Shown: piece by piece, positions 37,160 through 45,453 of the stretch
Layout of the letters: every line of letters begins with the position of its first letter
Position numbering within the stretch: the first letter of the stretch is position 1
DNA from: Gimesia algae
Lineage (GTDB): Bacteria; Planctomycetota; Planctomycetia; Planctomycetales; Planctomycetaceae
Length of the DNA: 64,000 nucleotides
Reading direction: 5' to 3'
NCBI RefSeq assembly: GCF_007746795.1
Contig: NZ_CP036343.1
Span: 3,461,369-3,525,368 of the forward strand
Notes under the pieces: model-generated
The model's database searches: none
Told to the model about the DNA's origin: nothing
Seen by the model: only the letters and a program-made list of their open reading frames with translations
Position numbers and translations under genes: made by a program

Positions 37160-38017
37160 TTATTTCTGATCGCGTTTTTCCAGCGTGCCTTCAATATGCT
37201 TCGCGACCTGTTTTCCCAGCATGTTGTAGCCTTTGCTGTTGAAATGCACGTCTTTGGGATTTTGTGTCTCTGACAGATGCGGCAGGATGAAGGCATACAG
37301 GTCGTCGATTTCCACGCCGTTAGCTTGCATCACCTTCGCAGCAATCGCGTTCTTCTCTTCCAGTTTCGTTTTCATTTCCGGTCCCTCTTTCCAGTCAGCA
37401 GGGATCGGCGTGCTGCTGGCCCAGACGACGGTCGCGCCGGTCTTCTTGAGACGTTTCACAATCTCGTCCAGTCGCTGTTCATAGTCGGCGGCTGGTGTGC
37501 GGCGGTCGTGAATCCCGAAGTTGAAGTGAATCACATCCCAGTTACCATCCCCCAGCCAGACATCCAGCTTTTTCAATCCCGTAGCCGTGGGACCGCAGTT
37601 GGCCGGCGCCCGATGCACGTTGGCCTTGCCTTTCAATGCTTTGCGGGCCGCCTGCGTGTAACCCCGTGAGACCGAATCACCAATCAACAGCACGCGCGGC
37701 AGGTTCGGATCGTCGGCCACATAATCCCAGGCAGTGACGACGCCTTGCACTTTCTGTTTTTTATAGATGGGGAGATAGAAGCCACCCAGGTTTTCTTCCA
37801 GGACGGTTTCCCACGCCTGCTGCTCGGGGGAAAGTGTTGTTTTCCAGTCTGCGAACTTTTTATTGATGACCGCTGCCTGCTCGGCTTTCTTCGCAGCCGC
37901 TTCTGCAGCGTTCGTCGGCTCGGTTTTCTTGTCATTCGCAGTCAGAGGGGCTACGATGAAAACTGTCATCAGACAGACGAAAAAACAGCAGCGTGTGCAA
38001 AGAACGGGTCGGCGCAT
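37160..38017 (-). CDS. Secreted SGNH/GDSL-type hydrolase
   Basis: 285-residue predicted secreted esterase or lipase of the SGNH superfamily. It has a signal peptide (RRPVLCTRCCFFVCLMTVFI), block I with the catalytic Ser (RVLLIGDSVSRGYT), the Gly-region IAP/ANCGPT, block III HFNFGIHDRR and block V with D and H (DVHFNSKGYNMLG). The chosen ATG at 38017 has GGGAAA nine bases upstream. An upstream frame to 38098 lacks this. The substrate could be an acetylated polysaccharide, as for many planctomycete members; this is inference. It is divergent from the HpcH/HpaI aldolase gene. Confidence 0.88.
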   Translation of the reverse strand: MRRPVLCTRCCFFVCLMTVFIVAPLTANDKKTEPTNAAEAAAKKAEQAAVINKKFADWKTTLSPEQQAWETVLEENLGGFYLPIYKKQKVQGVVTAWDYVADDPNLPRVLLIGDSVSRGYTQAARKALKGKANVHRAPANCGPTATGLKKLDVWLGDGNWDVIHFNFGIHDRRTPAADYEQRLDEIVKRLKKTGATVVWASSTPIPADWKEGPEMKTKLEEKNAIAAKVMQANGVEIDDLYAFILPHLSETQNPKDVHFNSKGYNMLGKQVAKHIEGTLEKRDQK

Positions 38018-38176
38018 TTGTGGTTTCCCGGAATCTGGTATGATTTTCTGGTAAGAACGTTCAGAATTCAGGATACCGCAGGCCCCTACCGGACACAATC
38101 GCAGGCCACAGATTCTTTGCCCATGACAACTCCAGACGTAAATCTCAACGACAGATAACAGATAAAGGACACAGCC

Positions 38177-38977
38177 GTGCCAGACAATTTACCAGACAAT
38201 TTACCAGACAATTTACCAGACAATTTACCAGACAATTTTCGCTCGCAACTCCAACAAGGTAAATTGCTGATCTCCCCGTTAGTCAGCCTCTCCAACCCGG
38301 AGGTCGCCGAGATCTTCTCCGAAGTGGGATACGACTGGCTGTTCCTTGATGCGGAACACAGCACTTTATCCACAGCAGATCTGCAGGCAATTATCGGTCG
38401 CGTCGGCAATCGGCTGCCCAGCCTGGTGAGACTGCAGGCCCCTGAAGAGGTCTCGGTCAAGAAAGCCCTCGACATCGGCGCCGCCGGAATTATCGCGCCG
38501 CAGGTCAATTCAGCGGAACAGGCCGCGAACATCGTTTCCTGGTCCCGTTATTCTCCCGAGGGAACCCGCGGCGTTGGTCTGGGCCGCGCCCACGGATACG
38601 GTTTTGCGTTCGACGATTACCTGTCAAAAGCGAATGAAGAGACCACAGTCGTCGTTCAGGCTGAGCACATTGACGCGGTCAACGCGATAGAAGACATCGC
38701 CCAGGTCCCCGGCGTCGATGCCGTTTTGATCGGCCCGTATGATCTCTCTGCCAGCCTGAAACGCATCGGCGAAATTGATCACCCCGAAGTCACCGGCGCG
38801 ATAGACCACGTCACCGAAGTCTGCCAGAAAAACAACATCCCGCTCGGCATTTTCGGCGTGACCGTCGACGCGGTCAAACCCTACATCGAAAAAGGCTTCA
38901 CCCTGATCACCGTCGGCGTCGATACCGTGATGCTGGGTCACGCCGCCCGCAAAATGCTGGGACAGGTGCGAGGATGA
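38177..38977 (+). CDS. HpcH/HpaI aldolase family protein with repeat-encoded N-terminus
   Basis: Class II pyruvate-dependent aldolase (PF03328), 266 aa, for 2-keto-3-deoxy acid cleavage. The barrel begins near residue 25 (LLISPLVSLSNPEVAEIFSE), with DWLFLDAEHS near 55, LVRLQAP near 92, VVQAEHIDAVNAIEDIA near 160 and VLIGPYDLSASL near 185; the catalytic Arg and metal-binding Glu and Asp are in these. The N-terminus is unusual: it starts at a GTG preceded by AAAGGA and then reads PDNL four times and PDNF once, from a five-unit 12-bp repeat. The tail is otherwise like that of the family. Substrate not defined. Confidence 0.88.
   Translation: MPDNLPDNLPDNLPDNLPDNFRSQLQQGKLLISPLVSLSNPEVAEIFSEVGYDWLFLDAEHSTLSTADLQAIIGRVGNRLPSLVRLQAPEEVSVKKALDIGAAGIIAPQVNSAEQAANIVSWSRYSPEGTRGVGLGRAHGYGFAFDDYLSKANEETTVVVQAEHIDAVNAIEDIAQVPGVDAVLIGPYDLSASLKRIGEIDHPEVTGAIDHVTEVCQKNNIPLGIFGVTVDAVKPYIEKGFTLITVGVDTVMLGHAARKMLGQVRG
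38180..38239 (+). repeat. 12-bp tandem repeat, five units, inside the aldolase gene
   Basis: Five perfect or near-perfect copies of CCAGACAATTTA directly follow the GTG start codon; only the last unit ends in T rather than A. Each unit encodes PDNL (last one PDNF). As the unit is a multiple of three, copy-number changes would keep the frame and alter only the N-terminal length. Confidence 0.95.
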
Positions 38978-39105
38978 TATTGCGTATTCTAAATGATCTT
39001 CAGAACTGGCTCAGACCACTCTCAAAATGTGCAGATTTACACTTTTGTTGTTAAATATTCTTGCCTCTCTCAAGTTCAGACGTAACAATTCAAATGGAGG
39101 TAAAG

Positions 39106-39315
39106 ATGAAACTGACCCAAGCACAATCAGAAGCCGTTTCCCGCGGTGAAAAAGTTTCCATCAAAATCGGCGAACTGGACTGCATCCTGATCCGAGAAGA
39201 TCTATTCGAGAAGCATCAGGAGATCCGCGACACTGAGGAAAGCTATTCAGCGGTAATTGAAGCCCTTGATGACGAAAACCCTGATCAGTATCTAGAATAT
39301 CTCAATGAGAAGTAA
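39106..39315 (+). CDS. Probable MazE-type antitoxin of a MazEF-like pair
   Basis: 70-residue protein (acidic C-terminus, DEENPDQYLEYLNEK-type ending) encoded directly before, and overlapping by 11 nt, a MazF-like gene. It is rich in Glu and Asp and contains KLTQAQSEAVSRGEKVSIKI. The overlap and gene order are typical of antitoxin first, toxin second. GGAGG precedes the ATG at 39106; the frame extends upstream to a TTG at 39061 without such a signal. The antitoxin family is not clear from sequence alone; the call rests on context. Confidence 0.7.
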   Translation: MKLTQAQSEAVSRGEKVSIKIGELDCILIREDLFEKHQEIRDTEESYSAVIEALDDENPDQYLEYLNEK

Positions 39316-39646
39316 TCTGGTCATAGTCGATTTTCGCTCTACAATTCCTTCTGCAGGTGTTCGACCTGCGCTTGTTGTCCAAAACAACCGAGACAATACT
39401 CGTATGTCAAATACGATTGTGGTGCAGGTCACGACAACCATTCGCCGTAGTATAGAAAACACTCAACTTCTGATCGACCAGCAGCATCCCGACTGGAAAC
39501 AATCGGGACTCCGCCGCCCCTCAGTGATCAACTGCTCCAACATTTATACAATTCGTCAACAGCATATCGCTAAAGTAATTGGATCTCTTTCCGCTACGAC
39601 TATGGAGCAGATCAATCATTGTCTGAGAACAGCTTTAGAATTGTGA
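39305..39646 (+). CDS. mazF: MazF/PemK-family toxin (endoribonuclease)
   Basis: 113 aa, predicted mRNA interferase of the PemK/MazF fold. The segment VDFRSTIPSAGVRPALVVQN near residue 8, NTRMSNTIVVQVTTTIRR near 30-48, RPSVINCSNIYTI near 70 and HIAKVIGSLSATTMEQINHC near 87 match the family pattern, including the GxRPALVV loop and the SVINC(S/T)N motif around the active site. It overlaps its antitoxin gene by 11 nt, suggesting translational coupling and shared autoregulation. No stop or frame defect is seen. Confidence 0.85.
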   Translation: MRSNLVIVDFRSTIPSAGVRPALVVQNNRDNTRMSNTIVVQVTTTIRRSIENTQLLIDQQHPDWKQSGLRRPSVINCSNIYTIRQQHIAKVIGSLSATTMEQINHCLRTALEL

Positions 39647-39673
39647 TCACTCTTAATAATCTTCTTTCTCATC

Positions 39674-39733
39674 ATTCACACGCGGTTCCAGAAACCGCAG
39701 TTGATGGGAATGCCTTGAGGAAATCGCCTTTCA
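39674..39733 (-). pseudogene. Decayed fragment of a DUF1569 gene
   Basis: This 60-base stretch is strongly similar to two separate parts of the DUF1569 gene at 44757-45227 read on the same strand. One part matches the end of that gene (about 44770-44797, including CGGTTTCTGGAACCG on the minus strand), the other matches about 44970-44998 (AAAGGCGAT and GGCATTCC). The two parts are fused at a shared TGGG, with about 170 bases missing between them and a one-base deletion. It is thus a remnant of a deleted paralogue, not a gene. Confidence 0.75.
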
Positions 39734-41533
39734 CCACTTAAACATCTCCGCCCCGCCAATGCGAACATGGCTGGCATTCACCTGATACGCGACGTTGGCA
39801 GAGATATGACTATCGAACAGGTCGACGCGTTCCAACTGGGAAAAACGATTGAGCATTAAGAGATCGTCATCCTTTGAAACTGAGCTCAACCCCGTTATAC
39901 GGAACTCTTTCAGTTGAGGGGACTGCTTCGAGATATAATCCAGACAGTCCGCATCCAGATCACAGAATTCAAACGTGATCTGCCTTAAGGACCGGGGAAG
40001 AAATTGTACGGGGATACGCGACTTATCACGCAGAAATTGAAAATCGCTCAGCTCAAGTTTCTGCAGTTGAGACAATGGAGGCACGGTTAAAATTTTCCAG
40101 GGATCAACCGGATGTTGCTCTGCATATAAACTGGCTCTGAGTGACAGGCTGAGCAGTTCAGGTGGAAGCAATTGATTGAGCATCTCCGGTGCCGGTCCGG
40201 GGTAAGTCAGCAGGGAAAGATGTTGTAATTGCGAATTGGCTTTGAGGCGAGGTAACGGCCCTTTTGTTTGCTTCAGATTGGCGCGGTTCATTGACAGTGA
40301 TCGCAACTTAGGGAGAGCCGCCAGGCTTAGCATAGTACCGCAATCAATAGTACCAGGCAGACGATTCACCAACGTTAACTCAGACATGGTTTTCAACTGG
40401 CCCAGCTGCTGCACTTCCGGCACTCCTACTTGCTGAACTGAGTCACCTATCGCGCAGTAAAAACGTTCCAGATAACGGTCTGAGTTCATGCTCCCCAGGG
40501 TAACGCGCAGATCACAGTTTAGATTCGCAAACATTTTCAGTTCGGGCAGGGTAACCATTTCCAGATCAATCTGTTTCAGTTTTGAGTCCACAGGGGGTAA
40601 CCGCTGAGAGATCCTCAGATCCTCGTTTGAGCAACCCAGCACCACCACTTTTTCGAGCGAAGGATGCTGCAGCAGCGCTGCGAACGAAGATGTTTCCAAC
40701 TGACATTCCCGGATCGTGATCTGTTTGAGTCGAGGCAGATGCAGCAAGCCCGCTGGATCGAACTGCACATTACACAGTGACAATTCCTGCAGCTGGTTAA
40801 GTCCGTTGAGTCGGGAAAAGTCAATCCGGGCCGGTTCGACACGAGACTGACCGGGGAACGTGATCAATGTCGGACCGAAAAAAGTGAACGATTCCAGATT
40901 GACCTGACGATTGATTTCTTTCAGGTCGTCTACACTGAGCGGGCGACTGTCCCGCGTTAACTGCAAACGCAAGTGCTTCAGTTGCAGTCCGTCCAGTACG
41001 GGGAACAGCCGCGATTGCAGATTCACTGCCACATCCAGCTGCAGAATGGGGCTGACCGGTGTCACGGGAAGAGAATTGCCGCCCTCAGTCATCTGCAGGA
41101 TTTCTACCGTCAGTTTTTTTAAGCGAGGCAAAGTCAGGAGCCGCTGATATTCAGCGAATGTAACTGTGTCCTTCTCCGCATCAGACTGCGGTTCAAGACG
41201 GATGCAGAGTTCATTCAGTTTTGGGAGATGGTCTGAAATCGCTTTCGCCCCCAAAACATGGTAGGCTTGCGTCGTCAGCCGCAGGTATTTTAGATCCGGG
41301 AGTGTCAGCAGTTTTTCCGAAACGGTTTCCTCCTTGATTCTCGCCAGATTGACGCCAATCACCCGACCATCACGCAATTCAAAACCGCTGTTGATGATAC
41401 TCCCTGTGTCTGACAGGCACCAGTTCATCTCGACCGGTGCCGGTCTCTGCTCGGAGCAGTTTGTGCTGAGTAACAGCAGGCACACCAGTATGATTAAGTT
41501 GTATCCGAAGCGTGGTCGTCGCATCTGCATCAT
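39731..41533 (-). CDS. Leucine-rich-repeat lipoprotein
   Basis: 600 aa. The N-terminal signal (LIILVCLLLLSTNCSEQ) has a lipobox-like STNC, so it is a probable lipoprotein. The mature part is made of irregular leucine-rich repeats: LPDLKYLRLTTQAYHVL, LNQLQELSLCNVQFDPAGLL, LPRLKQITIRECQLETSSFA, LPKLRSLSMNRANLKQTKG and others, each about 23-26 residues, extending through most of the length. LRR proteins of this type are common in planctomycetes and probably mediate protein-protein contact at the envelope. The partner is unknown. It lies after the DUF1569 remnant and before the broken WD40-like gene. Confidence 0.75.
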   Translation of the reverse strand: MMQMRRPRFGYNLIILVCLLLLSTNCSEQRPAPVEMNWCLSDTGSIINSGFELRDGRVIGVNLARIKEETVSEKLLTLPDLKYLRLTTQAYHVLGAKAISDHLPKLNELCIRLEPQSDAEKDTVTFAEYQRLLTLPRLKKLTVEILQMTEGGNSLPVTPVSPILQLDVAVNLQSRLFPVLDGLQLKHLRLQLTRDSRPLSVDDLKEINRQVNLESFTFFGPTLITFPGQSRVEPARIDFSRLNGLNQLQELSLCNVQFDPAGLLHLPRLKQITIRECQLETSSFAALLQHPSLEKVVVLGCSNEDLRISQRLPPVDSKLKQIDLEMVTLPELKMFANLNCDLRVTLGSMNSDRYLERFYCAIGDSVQQVGVPEVQQLGQLKTMSELTLVNRLPGTIDCGTMLSLAALPKLRSLSMNRANLKQTKGPLPRLKANSQLQHLSLLTYPGPAPEMLNQLLPPELLSLSLRASLYAEQHPVDPWKILTVPPLSQLQKLELSDFQFLRDKSRIPVQFLPRSLRQITFEFCDLDADCLDYISKQSPQLKEFRITGLSSVSKDDDLLMLNRFSQLERVDLFDSHISANVAYQVNASHVRIGGAEMFKW

Positions 41534-42543
41534 AACAGGACTTTCTGTTACTCAGATCATCTGAAGCGTTGCTATCTCTCATGCAAAGATTCTGGATTCT
41601 GTTTCACTTGGGAAATGAAAAGAGCATTCATTCCTCACTATTACAGTTTACACGATCGACTTAATCGATTTCACCCAGAAAATTATTCTTTGCCTCCTGA
41701 CTCCAGGATTAGGAGGTACTGCGTGTAAGATGAGACCATGCGATCGTCTTGAGAAATAGAACAATCGTTCTTGACTGTGTAGATTTTACTGTTTCAGAAA
41801 AGGATCTTTCAGTAGAGCCTATTCTTCCATATGGAAAATATGCACCGCCCCGTCTTCTCCTCCGCCGACTGCAAGTTGTTTTCCATCTGCTGACCAGTCA
41901 AAAGTTTGCACCGCACTCAATTTGAAATCCCGCTTTTTATTTAAATCAATCAAGTAGAAGGAGTTCTCACAACCTGCAATGAAAGCGCAGAGTGGTTGTC
42001 TGCCTGGTGCAAAATGTATATCTCGAGGTGTTTCTTCATATTTAAGGTTAATTACTCGAACGGTTTGCATATTTTTGCGATTCCAGATTTGGATTATCCC
42101 ACTCAGAGAACCAGCAGCAATATAGGAACCATCTGGAGAAATACAAACCGTATTCAGCTGACTGAAAATATTGGAAATGCGCTGGTCTTCAAAATTAATT
42201 TTCGTAATGGGAAGTGTTTTGATTTTTTCCAATGGGTCAAGTTGGAAGACATCAACGACTCCCGAGATGCTGTTCTTTACTTCGCCAGACTCATCATATT
42301 TAAATTCTCCCGAAACACCGCTAACCACTGCGTACTTTTGATCCGCAGATAGATCCAGTATCCCACGATAAATGATAGTGATATTATCGTAGAGCTCCTG
42401 TCTCTTTTTACTCGTATTTCTAAGAACTTGTGTTTTCTGAGAACCCAGATTCATATCCCCTTTAAATAATGTGGCATCCAAGTCAGTCAACAGAAATTGC
42501 CCATTTTGATAATATTCAACACACATGATGTATCTGGGAGCAT

Positions 42544-42547
42544 CTAG
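42544..42547. other. Target site duplication CTAG (left)
   Basis: CTAG flanks the left end of the IS element; the same four bases are at 44038-44041 on the right. It fits the YTAR-type target of IS701-family elements. Confidence 0.85.
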
Positions 42548-44037
42548 TACTACAGCGCCTGAACGATTGATCTTTTACGCTAAAGTAATTTTGGAGTATA
42601 ACATCAATCGTTTGACCGGTTTTTCTGTAGCTGGGAGGTTCAAGGATGGACGTGAAAGCGATTGAGTCGCTGATGCCGGAGCTGGAATCTTTTGTGAGCC
42701 GCTACCTGTCTCACTTTGGACGGGTGCAGAATCATGCGCATGCGATGACGATCTTGCAGGGACTGCTCGCTGGCGGTGACCGGCGAAACGTGGAGAACAT
42801 GGCTGAAACAATCGAAGGCGGGGTAGTACGCACATTGCAGAAATTCATTGCCCAGGCCATCTGGTCCGATCAGGATGTGCTTGCAGAACTTCGGCAACAT
42901 GTCTGCGAAGCCCTGGGAGAAGACGACGGTCTACTGATCGTTGATGAGACTGGTTTCCCCAAGAAGGGCAAACAGTCCGTGGGGGTAGCCCGGCAATATT
43001 CGGGAACGCTCGGTCGCGTCGACAATTGCCAGGTGGGCGTCTTTGTGAGTTATTGCAGTTCGCAAGGCGAAACGTTGATCGATCGTCGGCTGTTTCTTCC
43101 TGAACAATGGATAATAGATGAGCAGCGTCTCGCGCAGGCCGGTGTTCCCTCCAGCGTCATTTTTCGCAGCAAGCCGGAATTGGCCAGCGAAATGATCCAG
43201 CAGGCAATTATTGAGGGCGTCCCGTTTCAATGGGTCTGTGGCGACAGTATTTACGGCACCAGCCCGGTATTTGTGCAAACCGTTCGGGAGTTGGGAAAGT
43301 GGTATGTCGTGGAGACATCGTGCGATGCCAGGGTGTGGACCACCAAACCGAAGTTGCGGCCCGTCGGCCAGATAACGCCCCGGGGGGGCCGTCCCACAAA
43401 GAACGCCAAGCCCCTGAAGAAACCCCGGCGCGTCGATGAAGTGGTGGCGAACCTTCCTGCGTCTGCCTGGAAACGGATGAGTGTTGCGGAAGGAAGTCAG
43501 GGACCACGCCTCTACGAATATGCAGAAATCACAGTCTGGTTTTCCGAACAGTCGCGTCCGACTGATCGGCGGGAACGGCTGCTTGTTCGCCGTTCTGTGG
43601 GACAAGATTCGGAATTGAAATATCAACGCTCTAATGCACCCGCTGAGATTCCCCTGAAGAAGTTAGCAGAAGTCGGTGGCAGCCGCTGGTGCATTGAAAA
43701 GAACTTTCAGAGTGGTAAAGGCGAATGTGGGCTGGATGAATACGAAACGCGCGGCTGGATCGGTTGGCACCATCACACCTGCCTGTCTATGCTGGCGTTA
43801 CTGTTTTTAACTTTGCAGAAACAGCGGCTGGGAAAAAAAACATCCGGGCCTGACTGTTCCGGAAGTCCGCAACATTCTCAGGCATCTGCTATATACAAGA
43901 GACTGGACCCCGGCAGTACTCGTCGAATGGAGTCAATGGCGAATCGCCCGCAACCAGATCGCAAAACACTGCCACGAACAAAGAAGAAAAAAAGAACTAC
44001 GAAGACGCACTAGAAAACGTAAACAGGCGCTGTAGTA
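42548..44037 (+). mobile_element. IS701-family insertion sequence, 1490 bp
   Basis: The element is bounded by perfect 14-bp inverted repeats, TACTACAGCGCCTG at the left (42548-42561) and its complement at the right (44024-44037), with CTAG duplicated on both sides. It encodes one transposase on the plus strand. The clean ends, exact duplication and rebuildable host gene point to a recent insertion. Confidence 0.92.
42646..44013 (+). CDS. IS701-type transposase, frameshifted C-terminus
   Basis: DDE-type transposase. The first catalytic Asp is in LLIVDETGFPKKGKQSVGVA near residue 100, PFQWVCGDSIYGTS near 190 carries the second, and the third, Glu, is probably in WCIEKNFQSGKGECGLDEYE near 350. 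This frame runs 455 codons, but after a run of eight A (about 43833-43840) it changes to an unlikely, Ser/Pro/Arg-rich sequence. In the +1 frame the expected tail is found: GLTVPEVRNILRHLLYTRDW onward to RRRTRKRKQAL and a stop at 44033-44035, inside the right inverted repeat. Either the copy is mutated by one added A, or expression uses slippage at the A-run. A GGGAGG precedes the ATG. Confidence 0.85.
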   Translation: MDVKAIESLMPELESFVSRYLSHFGRVQNHAHAMTILQGLLAGGDRRNVENMAETIEGGVVRTLQKFIAQAIWSDQDVLAELRQHVCEALGEDDGLLIVDETGFPKKGKQSVGVARQYSGTLGRVDNCQVGVFVSYCSSQGETLIDRRLFLPEQWIIDEQRLAQAGVPSSVIFRSKPELASEMIQQAIIEGVPFQWVCGDSIYGTSPVFVQTVRELGKWYVVETSCDARVWTTKPKLRPVGQITPRGGRPTKNAKPLKKPRRVDEVVANLPASAWKRMSVAEGSQGPRLYEYAEITVWFSEQSRPTDRRERLLVRRSVGQDSELKYQRSNAPAEIPLKKLAEVGGSRWCIEKNFQSGKGECGLDEYETRGWIGWHHHTCLSMLALLFLTLQKQRLGKKTSGPDCSGSPQHSQASAIYKRLDPGSTRRMESMANRPQPDRKTLPRTKKKKRTTKTH

Positions 44038-44041
44038 CTAG
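44038..44041. other. Target site duplication CTAG (right)
   Basis: Right-hand copy of the CTAG duplication; the WD40-like gene continues to the right of it. Confidence 0.85.
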
Positions 44042-44756
44042 TGATAATACTTTTTCTGTCTCAATATTGATTTCTTCTAAATACGAGGGAACTGAACCTG
44101 ACGCCTGCACTTCATCGGTAACATCGATCAGCGGAGATTGTACACGCAGGAGAGACATGCCATCTGGAGAGAGCCTCAGATCTTGAGTTGAACGGTAACG
44201 ATAGGGAATCGTTCCCTGTAACCCTTTCGATTTTGAAAAGATTGTGGTCTGTTTCATTGAGCGCGGATCTATCACAAACGCACCAACTTTATGAGACCAG
44301 ATGAGTAACTTCGTTCCATCGGCGTCCCATTCCAGACTAGGCAGATCCCCCATTCCATCTGAAAACTGGACTTTTCCAATCAGTTTTTTCTGGTCTATCT
44401 GCCAGATTGCCAGTAATCCTTCACTGTCGACAGCTGCCAGTTGGTTGCCGGATTTTGAAAAGCAGAGAGCAACAACGTCGTTCAATCCCCCGTGCAAGAG
44501 AGTCTGCGGGGCTAACTCCTGTGAGGTCTGGCCGTAACTGACATGAATCAAGTTACATAGGAAACTGCCCATCAATACACAAACAGCTACGGGCAGCGAA
44601 GAAGAACAGCGATCCATGCCTAAAGCCTTTCCGGGCTTCTGAGTTCATACTTCAAAAGCATAATTTCGAGTCACTATTTCTGCCTTCAGGCGTATTAGTG
44701 CTCAGAGCACCTACACTTTGTAGCGCAGACCAGCGAATCTGTCAAGAACCTTTTGA

Positions 44757-45227
44757 TTAAGAGACTTCGACACACGGTTCCAGAAACCGCAGGTGATGGG
44801 CGGCGTGGGTGGTATAAACCTTTTCCAGGGTTTCGGGATCGAGGCGGCCGAAACCGGGATGCGGGGCGTAAGGTCCCGGATGGGCTTTATAGCGGGTCAC
44901 GCTCGCTGCGAAATTTGCTGCTTCTTTCGCGTCATCCAGATCACCGGACGGGACAAAGATCGGAGACGTGGGAATGCCTTGCGGGGAATCGCCTTTCAGC
45001 AGACGGGGTAATAGAATGCGTCGCATCAGCGGTCGCAGCGGTGCAAACAGGGAGAGCCAGAGCGGATAGCCGTCGACACCCGGATCCTGCACCAGGGTCA
45101 AGTGCCGACAGACCTGTGCCAGACTCCACTTGCCCCGCTGCGTGTAACCGGTCTGCAACAGTGACTGCACTTCTGCTACCGCGTCTTCCAAGTGGTGAAA
45201 CTGCAACTCCCGCAGGTCGTTGATCAT
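44757..45227 (-). CDS. DUF1569 (DinB-like) domain protein
   Basis: 156 aa, cytoplasmic. The pattern GKWSLAQVCRHLTLVQD near residue 32, PTSPIFVPSGDLDDAKEA near 87, and the C-terminal THAAHHLRFLEP fits the DUF1569 family (PF07606), which is related to DinB four-helix proteins with His metal ligands. The biochemical role is unknown. It lies just upstream, in its own orientation, of the disrupted WD40-like gene. A decayed remnant of a second DUF1569 copy is at 39674-39733 on the same strand. Confidence 0.85.
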   Translation of the reverse strand: MINDLRELQFHHLEDAVAEVQSLLQTGYTQRGKWSLAQVCRHLTLVQDPGVDGYPLWLSLFAPLRPLMRRILLPRLLKGDSPQGIPTSPIFVPSGDLDDAKEAANFAASVTRYKAHPGPYAPHPGFGRLDPETLEKVYTTHAAHHLRFLEPCVEVS

Positions 45228-45390
45228 CTGAGTTCTCTCTGGTCTTTTCGCGAAGTGTTCAATATAAAATCAGGTTGGCGACACACATTCCTGGCTACGC
45301 TCCGGTTGTGAGTTGTAGTATACTTTTTCGAGCAGTGAGCACAGGCGCCACTGCTTTACATTTTTATTTTTAACCACGAAAAACGTAAAA

Positions 45391-45421
45391 ACACGCGAAC
45401 ATTCGCGCTTCGAAAGCGTGT
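45391..45421 (+). other. Leader hairpin upstream of GNAT gene
   Basis: ACACGC (45391-45396) can pair with GCGTGT (45416-45421), and inside it CGCGAA (45394-45399) can pair with TTCGCG (45402-45407). The two stems share bases and are thus alternative. It lies 32 bases before the ATG of the acetyltransferase gene; a role in translation is possible but unproven. Confidence 0.35.
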
Positions 45422-45453
45422 GCTCTTATCCTTTTCCCTGGATTTTGAAAACC

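Larger units (their letters stand above)
41819..44617 (-). pseudogene. WD40-like protein gene interrupted by an IS701-type element
   Basis: The N-terminal half (44617 to 44038) and the C-terminal half (42543 to 41819) of one gene are separated by an IS element. Removing the element and one CTAG copy gives a continuous 434-codon frame: KVLSL of the first part runs into DAPRYIMCVEYY of the second. The first half has a signal peptide (RCSSSLPVAVCVLMGSFLCN) and WD40-like strands (LAAVDSEGLLAIWQI). The second half also has WD40-like text (YIAAGSLSGIIQIWNR, QLAVGGGEDGAVHIF). It was probably a secreted beta-propeller before the insertion. Each half has a possible start but the protein is likely inactive. 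Confidence 0.9.

Noticed and set aside
41773-41800. Possible fifth copy of the dispersed repeat (GACTGTGTAGATTTTACTG)
   Set aside because: Only the first about 20 bases are similar and the hairpin is missing; it could be chance.
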